A program made the translations under genes and the position numbers. Source: Thermoplasmata archaeon (GTDB lineage: Archaea > Thermoplasmatota > Thermoplasmata > Lutacidiplasmatales > UBA184). From it: DNA of 7,509 nucleotides. Below the pieces are notes generated by a model, which saw only the letters and a program-made list of their open reading frames with translations, did not search any database and was not told the DNA's origin. Below, in pieces: positions 1 through 5,896 of the stretch (position 1 is the first letter of the stretch; the number at the start of each line of letters is the position of its first letter). The DNA is taken from NCBI GenBank assembly GCA_022750355.1, contig JAKIVW010000042.1, forward strand, positions 5,190 through 12,698. The letters are read 5' to 3'.

Positions 1-275
1 GAGGCGGGCTCGGGTTCGATGTCGACCTCGCTCGGACCGGACTCGCGAGCGGCGGCAAGGCGCTCGCCGCGGAGGGGGGCTCTCGGTTCGTGGTCGAAGT
101 TCCCCCGGAAACCTCCTCGAAGTTCGAGTCCTTGTTCCGCGGGCTGCCCTGCGTCCCACTCGGAATCGTGACGTCGGACGCCGCCCGCTTCGGTTGGAAA
201 GGTGACCCCCTCGCCGAGGTCTCCCTACGCGACCTCTATTCGCGCTGGCACGAAGGGCTCGGTCTACCAGGTTAA
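1..275 (+). CDS. purL: Phosphoribosylformylglycinamidine synthase subunit PurL, C-terminal end (partial)
   Basis: The last 90 codons of a gene that begins before the window, read in the frame starting at base 3 and ending with TAA at 273-275. PurL is the ATP-dependent synthetase subunit that converts FGAR to FGAM in de novo purine synthesis, working in the cytoplasm with PurQ and PurS. The visible part matches the C-terminal AIR-synthase-like domain: a GGLGFDVDLA stretch, an alternating SRFVVEVPPE strand, then a helix (FESLFRG) and a strand ending in GIVTSD, followed by the short DLYSRWHEGL end that closes many PurL proteins. Active-site loops lie upstream and are not visible. Only 9 bases separate it from dph6, so the two are probably co-transcribed. 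Related AIR-synthase family members such as PurM or ThiL are possible but fit the ending less well. Confidence 0.8.
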   Translation, partial: GGLGFDVDLARTGLASGGKALAAEGGSRFVVEVPPETSSKFESLFRGLPCVPLGIVTSDAARFGWKGDPLAEVSLRDLYSRWHEGLGLPG

Positions 276-284
276 TTTCCTGCG

Positions 285-989
285 ATGACGGTTTCGGCGC
301 TCGTCTCCGGCGGGAAGGATTCGATCTATGCGGCCTATCTCGCCGAGACCCAGGGCTGGCCGGTGGACGAGCTCGTGGTCCTCCGTCCCGAAGACCCGGA
401 TTCGATGATGTTCCATACCCCCAACCTGGACATGGTCGAACTGCAGGCGAAGAGCTGGGGGAAGCGGTTCCGGTCAGTCCCCGTGTCGGGCCGGGACGAG
501 GCCGACGAGTTGGCCTCCTTGACACGCGCCCTCGGGAACGGTCCGGGATGGATCGTGGCCGGCGCGATCGAGTCGTCCTACCAGTGGTCCCGCCTCCTCC
601 GGGTCGGCGGCGAGGTCGGACGACCGGTGTTCACCCCGCTGTGGCGAAAGGACCCGGGGCGCGTCGTCCGCGCCGAGATCGACGCGGGCCTCGACATTCG
701 GTTCGTACACCTGGCGGCGGAGTCTCTCTCTCCGGACCTGCTCGGGCGGCGGCTGGATCTCCCGACCCTCCGGGAACTCGAGCGCCCCAATCGACCCGGC
801 CCACGCGTGCACGTCGCGGGCGAGGGCGGTGAGTACGAGACCCTCGTGGTGGACGCGCCGTTCTTCCGAGAGCGGATCGATATCGACCGGTCGGAGCGCG
901 AGGTCACGGGCAGCACCGCTCGGCTCAATATACGGCAGGCCCATCTCGTCGGCCCGCCCGACCGGATCGGGGGAGGAACTGTCGCATGA
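285..989 (+). CDS. dph6: Diphthine--ammonia ligase (Dph6, MJ0570 family)
   Basis: Catalyses the last step of diphthamide synthesis on elongation factor 2: ATP-dependent amidation of diphthine with ammonia. The 234-residue product is an adenine-nucleotide alpha-hydrolase with a PP-loop, SGGKDS, at residues 8-13, near the N-terminus as in the family. Other family signatures are GAIESSYQWSR (93-103), the FTPLWRKD segment (116-123) and GEGGEYETL (179-187), the conserved C-terminal motif of this group. The length fits the short archaeal form and lacks the extra YjgF-like domains of the eukaryotic enzyme. The ATG at 285 is chosen because it puts the PP-loop at the usual distance from the N-terminus. 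There is no Shine-Dalgarno, and the gap to purL is 9 bases, so it is probably expressed from the purL transcript. The 3' end overlaps the next gene by 4 bases. Confidence 0.92.
   Translation: MTVSALVSGGKDSIYAAYLAETQGWPVDELVVLRPEDPDSMMFHTPNLDMVELQAKSWGKRFRSVPVSGRDEADELASLTRALGNGPGWIVAGAIESSYQWSRLLRVGGEVGRPVFTPLWRKDPGRVVRAEIDAGLDIRFVHLAAESLSPDLLGRRLDLPTLRELERPNRPGPRVHVAGEGGEYETLVVDAPFFRERIDIDRSEREVTGSTARLNIRQAHLVGPPDRIGGGTVA
972..976 (+). promoter_or_regulatory. Shine-Dalgarno for the methyltransferase gene
   Basis: GGAGG lies inside the 3' end of dph6, with 9 bases between it and the ATG at 986. It complements the CCUCC of the archaeal 16S rRNA 3' end. It fixes the methyltransferase start and suggests direct ribosome loading in addition to coupling through the ATGA overlap. 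It is the only clear Shine-Dalgarno at a start in this window. Confidence 0.7.
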
Positions 990-1801
990 GCGAACCAACC
1001 CCGCCGGCGGATCGTTCGGCCGCCCAACGCGCCCACGACCTCGGCTTGAAAGCACGGAAGGCGCTCGGGGACCCGCGGGCGTCCGTCAATCTCCGATGGT
1101 TGCGCACGATCTCGGGCGCCCCCGTCGAGCGTATCTTGGAGGTGCTGGCCGAGCTGGATGGCCTCGTCCCCGTCGAACAGGAGATGCGCCGGCGCCATGT
1201 CGCGGGAGGTCGCCCGGGGTACGCGTCGATCTGCGCCCCGTTCGAGCTCTACACGATGGTCCGCCTGCTCCAGCCGAAGCATGTGGTGGAGACCGGCGTC
1301 AGCAGCGGCGTCTCTTCCGCCCACTTCCTGCTCGCGCTCGACCGGAACCGTTCCGGAGTGCTCCACTCGATCGACCTGCCGACCCACCAGCGAGGACCGA
1401 TCCTCCGATCCGACGAGTCGCCGGTCGCCCTGCCTCCGGGCCTCGCGAGCGGTTGGTCGATCCCGTTCCGTTCGAGCCGTTGGGACCTTCGCATCGGGGA
1501 CAGCACGGTGCTCCTTCCGGCGTTGGCCGCAGAGCTCCCCGCGATCGACCTGTTCCTCCATGACGACCTCCATACTCCCGAACACCTCACTTTCGAGCTC
1601 GAGACGCTCCGCCCCAAGTTCTCGCCCGGCGCCCCCGTGCTCGCCGACAATACGAAGTGGACCGGGGACGCGGTCCCCCGCTTCGCGGCCGAGGTGGGCG
1701 CTCGCGTCTCCCGTCGGGGAACGGGCGACCTGGTCGGGTTCCGATTCCCGGCCAAGGTCCGCCGAAAATCGCCGACCGCGCGTCCGGCCGCGTCGAGCTA
1801 G
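986..1801 (+). CDS. Class I SAM-dependent methyltransferase, substrate unknown
   Basis: A 271-residue protein with the ordered motifs of a Rossmann-fold methyltransferase. An amphipathic helical region occupies about residues 10-95. The glycine-rich motif I is VVETGVSSGVSS (100-111), followed by an acidic-end strand HSID (127-130) that would bind the SAM ribose. RIGDS is at 169-173, IDLFLHDDLHTPEH at 187-200, and a strand ending in ADN at 220-222. The HDDLHTPEH block resembles the DG-H-Y region of the Methyltransf_24 / cephalosporin-hydroxylase-like group, in which metal-dependent O-methyltransferases are common, but the substrate cannot be read from sequence. The last ~15 residues are Lys/Pro/Ala-rich and probably disordered. 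ATG 986 is supported by GGAGG at 972-976 and by the 4-base ATGA overlap with dph6. It is not the diphthine synthase Dph5, which has a different fold and motifs. Confidence 0.82.
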   Translation: MSEPTPPADRSAAQRAHDLGLKARKALGDPRASVNLRWLRTISGAPVERILEVLAELDGLVPVEQEMRRRHVAGGRPGYASICAPFELYTMVRLLQPKHVVETGVSSGVSSAHFLLALDRNRSGVLHSIDLPTHQRGPILRSDESPVALPPGLASGWSIPFRSSRWDLRIGDSTVLLPALAAELPAIDLFLHDDLHTPEHLTFELETLRPKFSPGAPVLADNTKWTGDAVPRFAAEVGARVSRRGTGDLVGFRFPAKVRRKSPTARPAASS

Positions 1802-1802
1802 G

Positions 1803-1829
1803 GTCCGCCCTCGCGTCCGCCCCGCGGAC
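1803..1829. repeat. Short direct and inverted GTCCGC repeats before the mutase promoter
   Basis: GTCCGCCC occurs at 1803-1810 and again at 1815-1822, a 12-base step. The second copy also forms a perfect inverted repeat, GTCCGC (1815-1820), loop CCC, GCGGAC (1824-1829), directly adjoining the TATA-like box. It could be an operator, or a small GC hairpin at the end of the upstream transcript. In GC-rich DNA a 6-base palindrome can also arise by chance. Confidence 0.4.
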
Positions 1830-1834
1830 TTATC
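1829..1834 (+). promoter_or_regulatory. Putative archaeal TATA box for the acyl-CoA mutase gene
   Basis: CTTATC stands out in GC-rich surroundings. Its centre is about 27 bases upstream of the ATG at 1859, the spacing expected between an archaeal TATA box and the transcription start. This implies a leaderless mRNA starting at or very near the ATG, which fits the absence of a Shine-Dalgarno and the pyrimidine-rich run at 1845-1858. The match to a TATA consensus is only moderate. Confidence 0.45.
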
Positions 1835-1858
1835 CGACCCGACGCTTCTGTTTCTCTG

Positions 1859-3577
1859 ATGTCGGCCAGTCGGCCGGAAGCTCCGCCCCGGGCCAGCCGG
1901 GCCGGCCGCGCCCCGAGTGCGGACCCGGTGGTCGAGGCGCGTCGGAGCTGGGAAGCGGACGTGCTCGCCCCCGCGCTCGCGAAGGGACCGGAGCGGAAGG
2001 ACCCATTCGCGACCCTCGGTGGGATCCCGGTCGATCGCCTCTACACGCCCCGTTCTCCCCGCTCGGGGTTCGACCGCGTCGGCTATCCGGGCCAGCCACC
2101 GTTCACGCGGGGCGTTCACCCCACGATGTACCGCGGACGGGTCTGGTCGATGCGGATGTTCTCCGGATTCGGCTCCCCGGAAGACACGAACCGCCGGTTC
2201 CGCTACCTCCTGGCCCACGGGGAGTCCGGGCTCTCCATCGCGTTCGACGACCCGACGCTCTACGGCCTGGACGCGGACGACGCCGAGTCCCTCGGCGAGG
2301 TCGGCAAATGCGGAGTGAACGTGAGCTCGCTCGACGACATGGCTCGGCTCCTCCGCGGGATCCCGCTCGCCGAGGTCACGACGAGCATGACGATCAACGG
2401 TCCGGCGAACATCGTCTGGGCGATGTACCTCCTCACGGGCACCGCGCACGACGTCCCGTTCGACCGACTCGGGGGCACGACCCAGAACGACATTCTGAAG
2501 GAGTACATCGCCCAGAAAGAGTTCCTCTATCCCCCCCGCCCCGCCCTCCGCCTCGTCACCGACACGATCGAGTACGCGACCCAACACACCCCCCGTTGGA
2601 ATCCGGTCTCCATCTCCGGCTATCACATCCGCGAGGCCGGTTCCACCGCCGTGCAGGAACTCGCGTTCACCCTCGCGGACGGCCGTGCCTACGTCGAAGC
2701 GGCCATCGAGCGGGGCTTGGACGTGGACGAATTCGCTCCGCGTCTGTCGTTCTTCTTCAACGCTCACAACGATTTCTTCGAGGAGATCGCGAAGTTCCGT
2801 GCCGCCCGGCGGGTCTGGTCGGACGTGATGAAGGACGAGTTCGGGGCGAAGAACGAGCGCTCCCGCTGGCTCCGATTCCACACGCAGACCGCGGGATGCT
2901 CGTGCACCGCCCAACAGCCGGAGCTGAACATCGTACGGACCACCGTGCAGGCGCTCGCGGGCGTGATCGGCGGGACGCAGTCGCTCCACACCAACTCCTA
3001 CGACGAGGCGCTCCAGCTCCCGAGCGAGGACGCCGTGCGGATCGCGCTCCGGACGCAGCAGATCCTCGCCTTCGAATCCCGGGTCACCGAGTCGGTCGAC
3101 CCGTTCGCCGGCAGCTACTTTGTCGAGTGGCTCACCGACAAGATGGAAGAGGAGACCCACCGGTATTTCGACCGCATCGACGCGATGGGCGGGGTGGTGG
3201 CCGGGATCGAACGCGGATTTTTCCAGAAGGAGATCCAAGAAGCGTCGTTCCGATACCAGCGGGCGGTGGAAGCGGGTACGGAGAAGGTGGTCGGCGTGAA
3301 CGCCTACACGGTCGACGCCCCGATCAAGGTCCCCCGGCTCAAGATCTCCGAGGAGGCGCGACGGAGCCAATCCCGCCGTCTCCGAGCGATGCGGGCGGCC
3401 CGGTCCCGGCCCCGGTACGAGGCCGCCATCGACCGGTTGAAGAAGGTCGCCGCGACCGAGGACGGGAACACGATGCCGGTCGTACTCGACGCGCTGCGCG
3501 CGAAGGCGACGCTCGGGGAGATCGTACGGGCCTTCCAGGACGTCTTCGGCTCCTACCGAGAACGGTCGACGTACTAG
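1859..3577 (+). CDS. B12-dependent acyl-CoA mutase large subunit, isobutyryl-CoA-mutase-like
   Basis: A 572-residue catalytic (TIM-barrel) subunit of the methylmalonyl-CoA mutase family, which interconverts branched and linear acyl-CoAs by a radical mechanism with adenosylcobalamin. Family blocks run gaplessly: GLSIAFDDPT (124-133), TTQNDILKEY (207-216), SISGYHIREAG (251-261) with the catalytic Tyr255-His256 pair, FAPRLSFFF (292-300), FHTQTAG (340-346), GGTQSLHTNS (371-380). It ends near 572 without a cobalamin-binding domain, so a separate small subunit must exist outside the window. Aligned to Propionibacterium methylmalonyl-CoA mutase at a constant offset of 12, Tyr89 is Phe101 and Arg207 is Gln219, the pair known for isobutyryl-CoA mutase. 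The 2-hydroxyisobutyryl-CoA mutase Ile/Asp signature is absent (Phe101, Ala128). Residues 1-23 are low-complexity; GTG 1928 is an alternative start, but the TATA-like box favours ATG 1859. Family assignment is firm, substrate inferred. Confidence 0.93.
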   Translation: MSASRPEAPPRASRAGRAPSADPVVEARRSWEADVLAPALAKGPERKDPFATLGGIPVDRLYTPRSPRSGFDRVGYPGQPPFTRGVHPTMYRGRVWSMRMFSGFGSPEDTNRRFRYLLAHGESGLSIAFDDPTLYGLDADDAESLGEVGKCGVNVSSLDDMARLLRGIPLAEVTTSMTINGPANIVWAMYLLTGTAHDVPFDRLGGTTQNDILKEYIAQKEFLYPPRPALRLVTDTIEYATQHTPRWNPVSISGYHIREAGSTAVQELAFTLADGRAYVEAAIERGLDVDEFAPRLSFFFNAHNDFFEEIAKFRAARRVWSDVMKDEFGAKNERSRWLRFHTQTAGCSCTAQQPELNIVRTTVQALAGVIGGTQSLHTNSYDEALQLPSEDAVRIALRTQQILAFESRVTESVDPFAGSYFVEWLTDKMEEETHRYFDRIDAMGGVVAGIERGFFQKEIQEASFRYQRAVEAGTEKVVGVNAYTVDAPIKVPRLKISEEARRSQSRRLRAMRAARSRPRYEAAIDRLKKVAATEDGNTMPVVLDALRAKATLGEIVRAFQDVFGSYRERSTY

Positions 3578-3602
3578 CCGGTGGGGATCGCGCGCGACGG
3601 AC

Positions 3603-5057
3603 ATGCCCCGACCCCGTGCTCCTCCAACGGCGACTCCCTCGCCCGACCCGTACTCCTCGGCACTCTCGACCCTCTTCGCCCGCCGCCGCTTCGGGATCCG
3701 GCCCGGACTCGAGGTCATCACCGCGTTGTGCGAAGGCCTCGGCCACCCGAACCGGGCGTTTCCCGCCGTGCACATCACCGGCAGCAAGGGGAAGGGTTCG
3801 ACCGCCGCCCTCACCGAGGCGATCCTGCGCGGCCACGGCCTCCGGACCGGCCTGTTCACCTCTCCCCATCTCGCGACCTACCGGGACCGCATCCAGGTCG
3901 ACCGTGCCCCCATCCCCCGGACGGAGGTGGTCGCGGGACTCGACCGGATCGATGCCTTGGCCACCCGGCTCGAGCGTCAGGGGGCGATCGACCGACCGCC
4001 GACCTTCTTCGAAGTCACGACCGCCCTGGGGTTCGAATGGTTCGCCCGGTCCCACATCGACGTCGGAGTCATCGAAGTAGGGATCGGCGGCCGGCTGGAC
4101 TCGACGAACATCCTCGACAGCCGAGTGGGCGTCATCACGACCATCGAGCTCGAACACACGGAGCTGTTGGGGGCGACCCTCGAGGCGATCGCGAGCGAGA
4201 AGTCGGGGATCTTGAAGCGGGGCATGACCGGGGTGATCGGGGACCTCCCGCCGGGCCCCCGAGCCGTGGTCGAGGCGGAAGCGAGTCGCGCGGGCGTGCC
4301 CCTCTGGCATCTGGGTCGGGAGGTCGCCGTCGAGAACCGCACCCTCTCCGAGGACGGGCAACAGTTCGACGTTCGTCTCCCGGCGACCCGGATCGACGGG
4401 GTCGCCCTTCCGATGTTCGGCACGTTCCAAGCGTCCAATGCGGCGGTCGCGGTGGCCGCGGCCGCCCGATTCCTCTCCTCGACCGGACGGTCGCTCTCGG
4501 CGGAGTCCGTCCGGCGCAGCCTGGCCGGGGCCTCCTGGCCCGGACGTCTCGAACGGGTCGCCCGCCGGCCGGATCTGTTCTACGATGTCGCCCACACACC
4601 CGAAAGCGCCCGATCCCTCGCGCTCAGCCTCGCGGAGATCGCACCGCTCTCCGACCCCGCGGAGAACGCGATCGTCTTCGGATGCCTGGTGGGAAAGCAG
4701 GTGGGGCGGATCCTCGACGCGCTCGCCCCGCTCGCCCAGACGATCGTGCTGGTGCCGGTGCGCTCGGACCGGGCGATCCCGGTCGCCGAACTCCGGCCGG
4801 TCGCGAACGGCCGATTCCGCCGGATCGTCATCGCCCCCACCCCGGCCGACGGGTTGCGTCTCGCCCGAGCGTCCACGGGCATGGAGGGGTTCACCCTGGT
4901 GGTCGGAAGCGACTATCTCATCGGGGAACTCCAGCGCCCGACCGGCACCGGCGATGAGCCGGACCTGTCGGACCCGGGGGTTTCTCTCGCCGCACCGGAG
5001 CCGCCCCCGACGACCGCGTCCTCGCTCCCGGTCGGCCGACGGCGGGCCCCCCGGTGA
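3603..5057 (+). CDS. folC: Folylpolyglutamate synthase / Mur-ligase family protein FolC
   Basis: ATP-dependent ligase that adds glutamates to reduced folates (or does the related dihydrofolate synthase step) in the cytoplasm. The 484-residue protein shows the family's order of motifs: P-loop GSKGKGST (60-67), TSPHL (86-90), FFEVTTALGF (135-144), EVGIGGRLDSTN (158-169), the metal-site HTELLG (185-190), EKSGI (199-203) with Lys200 at the position that is carbamylated in FolC, SWPGRLE (311-317) opening the C-terminal domain, and DVAHTPESA (328-336). Two motifs differ from bacterial consensus: Lys62 replaces Asn in GTNGKGS, and Thr332 replaces Asn in DGAHN. Residues 1-16 and about 444-484 are Pro/Ser/Thr-rich and lie outside the fold. 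It starts 25 bases after the mutase stop with no Shine-Dalgarno at normal spacing, and overlaps nth by GTGA. Folate as substrate is inferred; some archaea use modified pterins. Confidence 0.88.
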   Translation: MPRPRAPPTATPSPDPYSSALSTLFARRRFGIRPGLEVITALCEGLGHPNRAFPAVHITGSKGKGSTAALTEAILRGHGLRTGLFTSPHLATYRDRIQVDRAPIPRTEVVAGLDRIDALATRLERQGAIDRPPTFFEVTTALGFEWFARSHIDVGVIEVGIGGRLDSTNILDSRVGVITTIELEHTELLGATLEAIASEKSGILKRGMTGVIGDLPPGPRAVVEAEASRAGVPLWHLGREVAVENRTLSEDGQQFDVRLPATRIDGVALPMFGTFQASNAAVAVAAAARFLSSTGRSLSAESVRRSLAGASWPGRLERVARRPDLFYDVAHTPESARSLALSLAEIAPLSDPAENAIVFGCLVGKQVGRILDALAPLAQTIVLVPVRSDRAIPVAELRPVANGRFRRIVIAPTPADGLRLARASTGMEGFTLVVGSDYLIGELQRPTGTGDEPDLSDPGVSLAAPEPPPTTASSLPVGRRRAPR

Positions 5058-5896
5058 GCGACCCTCCCTTCGACTGGGAGACCCTGCTCGACCGTCTGTC
5101 GACGTTCTATCGGACCGGTGACTGGCGGACCCCGTATCTCCGCGACCACGCCGAGGACCCGTTCCAGGTCCTGGTCGGAACGATCCTCTCGCAACGGACG
5201 CGCGACGAGGCGACCGACGTCGCGAGCGCTCTCCTGTTCGCCCGCTACCCGGACGCCGCCTCCCTCGCCCGCGCCCCGACCCGGTCGGTCGAGCCTCTCA
5301 TCCGGAGGACGGGATTCTATCACACGAAGGCGAGGGTGATCCGGCAGGTCGCCCGCGATATCCTCGAGCGGTACGGGGGAACGGTCCCCCGCACGTTCGA
5401 GGAGTTGACGTCCTTGCGGGGCGTCGGCCCCAAGACCGCGAACTGCGTGCTCGTGTTCGGGTACGGAATCCCGGCGATCCCCGTCGACACCCACGTCCAC
5501 CGGATCTCCAATCGGCTCGGCGTGGTTCGGACCCGGACTCCCGAAGAGACCGAGCGGGAGCTCGCCCGCACGGTCGACCCCCGGTACTGGATCCCGGTCA
5601 ATCCGCTCCTCGTCCAGCACGGACAGAATCTGTGCCGGCCGATCGGCCCGAGGTGCCCCGAGTGCCCGATCGCGGCGATGTGCGCTACGGGCCGGGCACG
5701 GCGGGAGGGACGGGCTCCGCCGCGCCCGGCGGACGACCCGCGGCACCGACGGTCGGCGGTAACGCCAGCAGGGCGACGAGGAAGACGACCATCGCCGCCG
5801 AAAGGAACGCCCATCCGACGGAGTACCCGCGCTCGGCCACCACCCAGCCGAACGCCGCCGAAACGACCGCTCCCCCGGCGAGCTGGATCGAATTGA
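5054..5896 (+). CDS. nth: Endonuclease III (DNA glycosylase/AP lyase) with an unusual basic tail
   Basis: Base-excision repair enzyme that removes oxidised pyrimidines and cleaves the abasic site. The helix-hairpin-helix motif LRGVGPKTANCVL is at residues 121-133, with catalytic Lys127, and VDTHVHRISNRLG (144-156) contains catalytic Asp145. The 4Fe-4S cluster is complete: Cys184, Cys191, Cys194, Cys200, spaced C-x6-C-x2-C-x5-C. Endonuclease III usually ends shortly after the last Cys (about 210-220 residues), but this frame runs to 280. The extra 80 residues hold about 20 Arg and 16 Pro, and most of them (from 5685) lie antisense to the transporter gene. Their codons often end in A, unlike the core. 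The start is GTG 5054, overlapping the folC stop by 4 bases (GTGA), with no Shine-Dalgarno, so translational coupling is likely. The core function is secure; the role of the tail is doubtful. Confidence 0.92.
   Translation: MSDPPFDWETLLDRLSTFYRTGDWRTPYLRDHAEDPFQVLVGTILSQRTRDEATDVASALLFARYPDAASLARAPTRSVEPLIRRTGFYHTKARVIRQVARDILERYGGTVPRTFEELTSLRGVGPKTANCVLVFGYGIPAIPVDTHVHRISNRLGVVRTRTPEETERELARTVDPRYWIPVNPLLVQHGQNLCRPIGPRCPECPIAAMCATGRARREGRAPPRPADDPRHRRSAVTPAGRRGRRPSPPKGTPIRRSTRARPPPSRTPPKRPLPRRAGSN

Noticed and set aside
1815..1850. Intrinsic terminator for the purL-dph6-methyltransferase operon
   Set aside because: The hairpin has only 6 pairs and is not followed by a run of T; archaeal terminators usually need oligo-T. 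It is kept only as a repeat of uncertain role.
1859..3577. 2-hydroxyisobutyryl-CoA mutase or ethylmalonyl-CoA mutase
   Set aside because: The former needs Ile and Asp where this protein has Phe101 and Ala128; the latter keeps the Tyr/Arg pair, which is missing here.
578..3859. Very long open frame on the - strand (1093 codons)
   Set aside because: It lies antisense to dph6, the methyltransferase and the mutase, all with recognisable motifs. Its product is Arg/Gly/Asp-rich without any domain. GC-rich antisense frames rarely meet stop codons.
1657..4080. Long open frame on the + strand (807 codons)
   Set aside because: It is a shifted frame through the methyltransferase end, the mutase and the folC start. 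The product is low-complexity Arg/Pro/Gly, and the real frame contains the family motifs.
3339..4957. Open frames opposite (3339-4595) and shifted within (3581-4957) folC
   Set aside because: They overlap the clearly conserved FolC frame and encode compositionally biased sequence with no motif.
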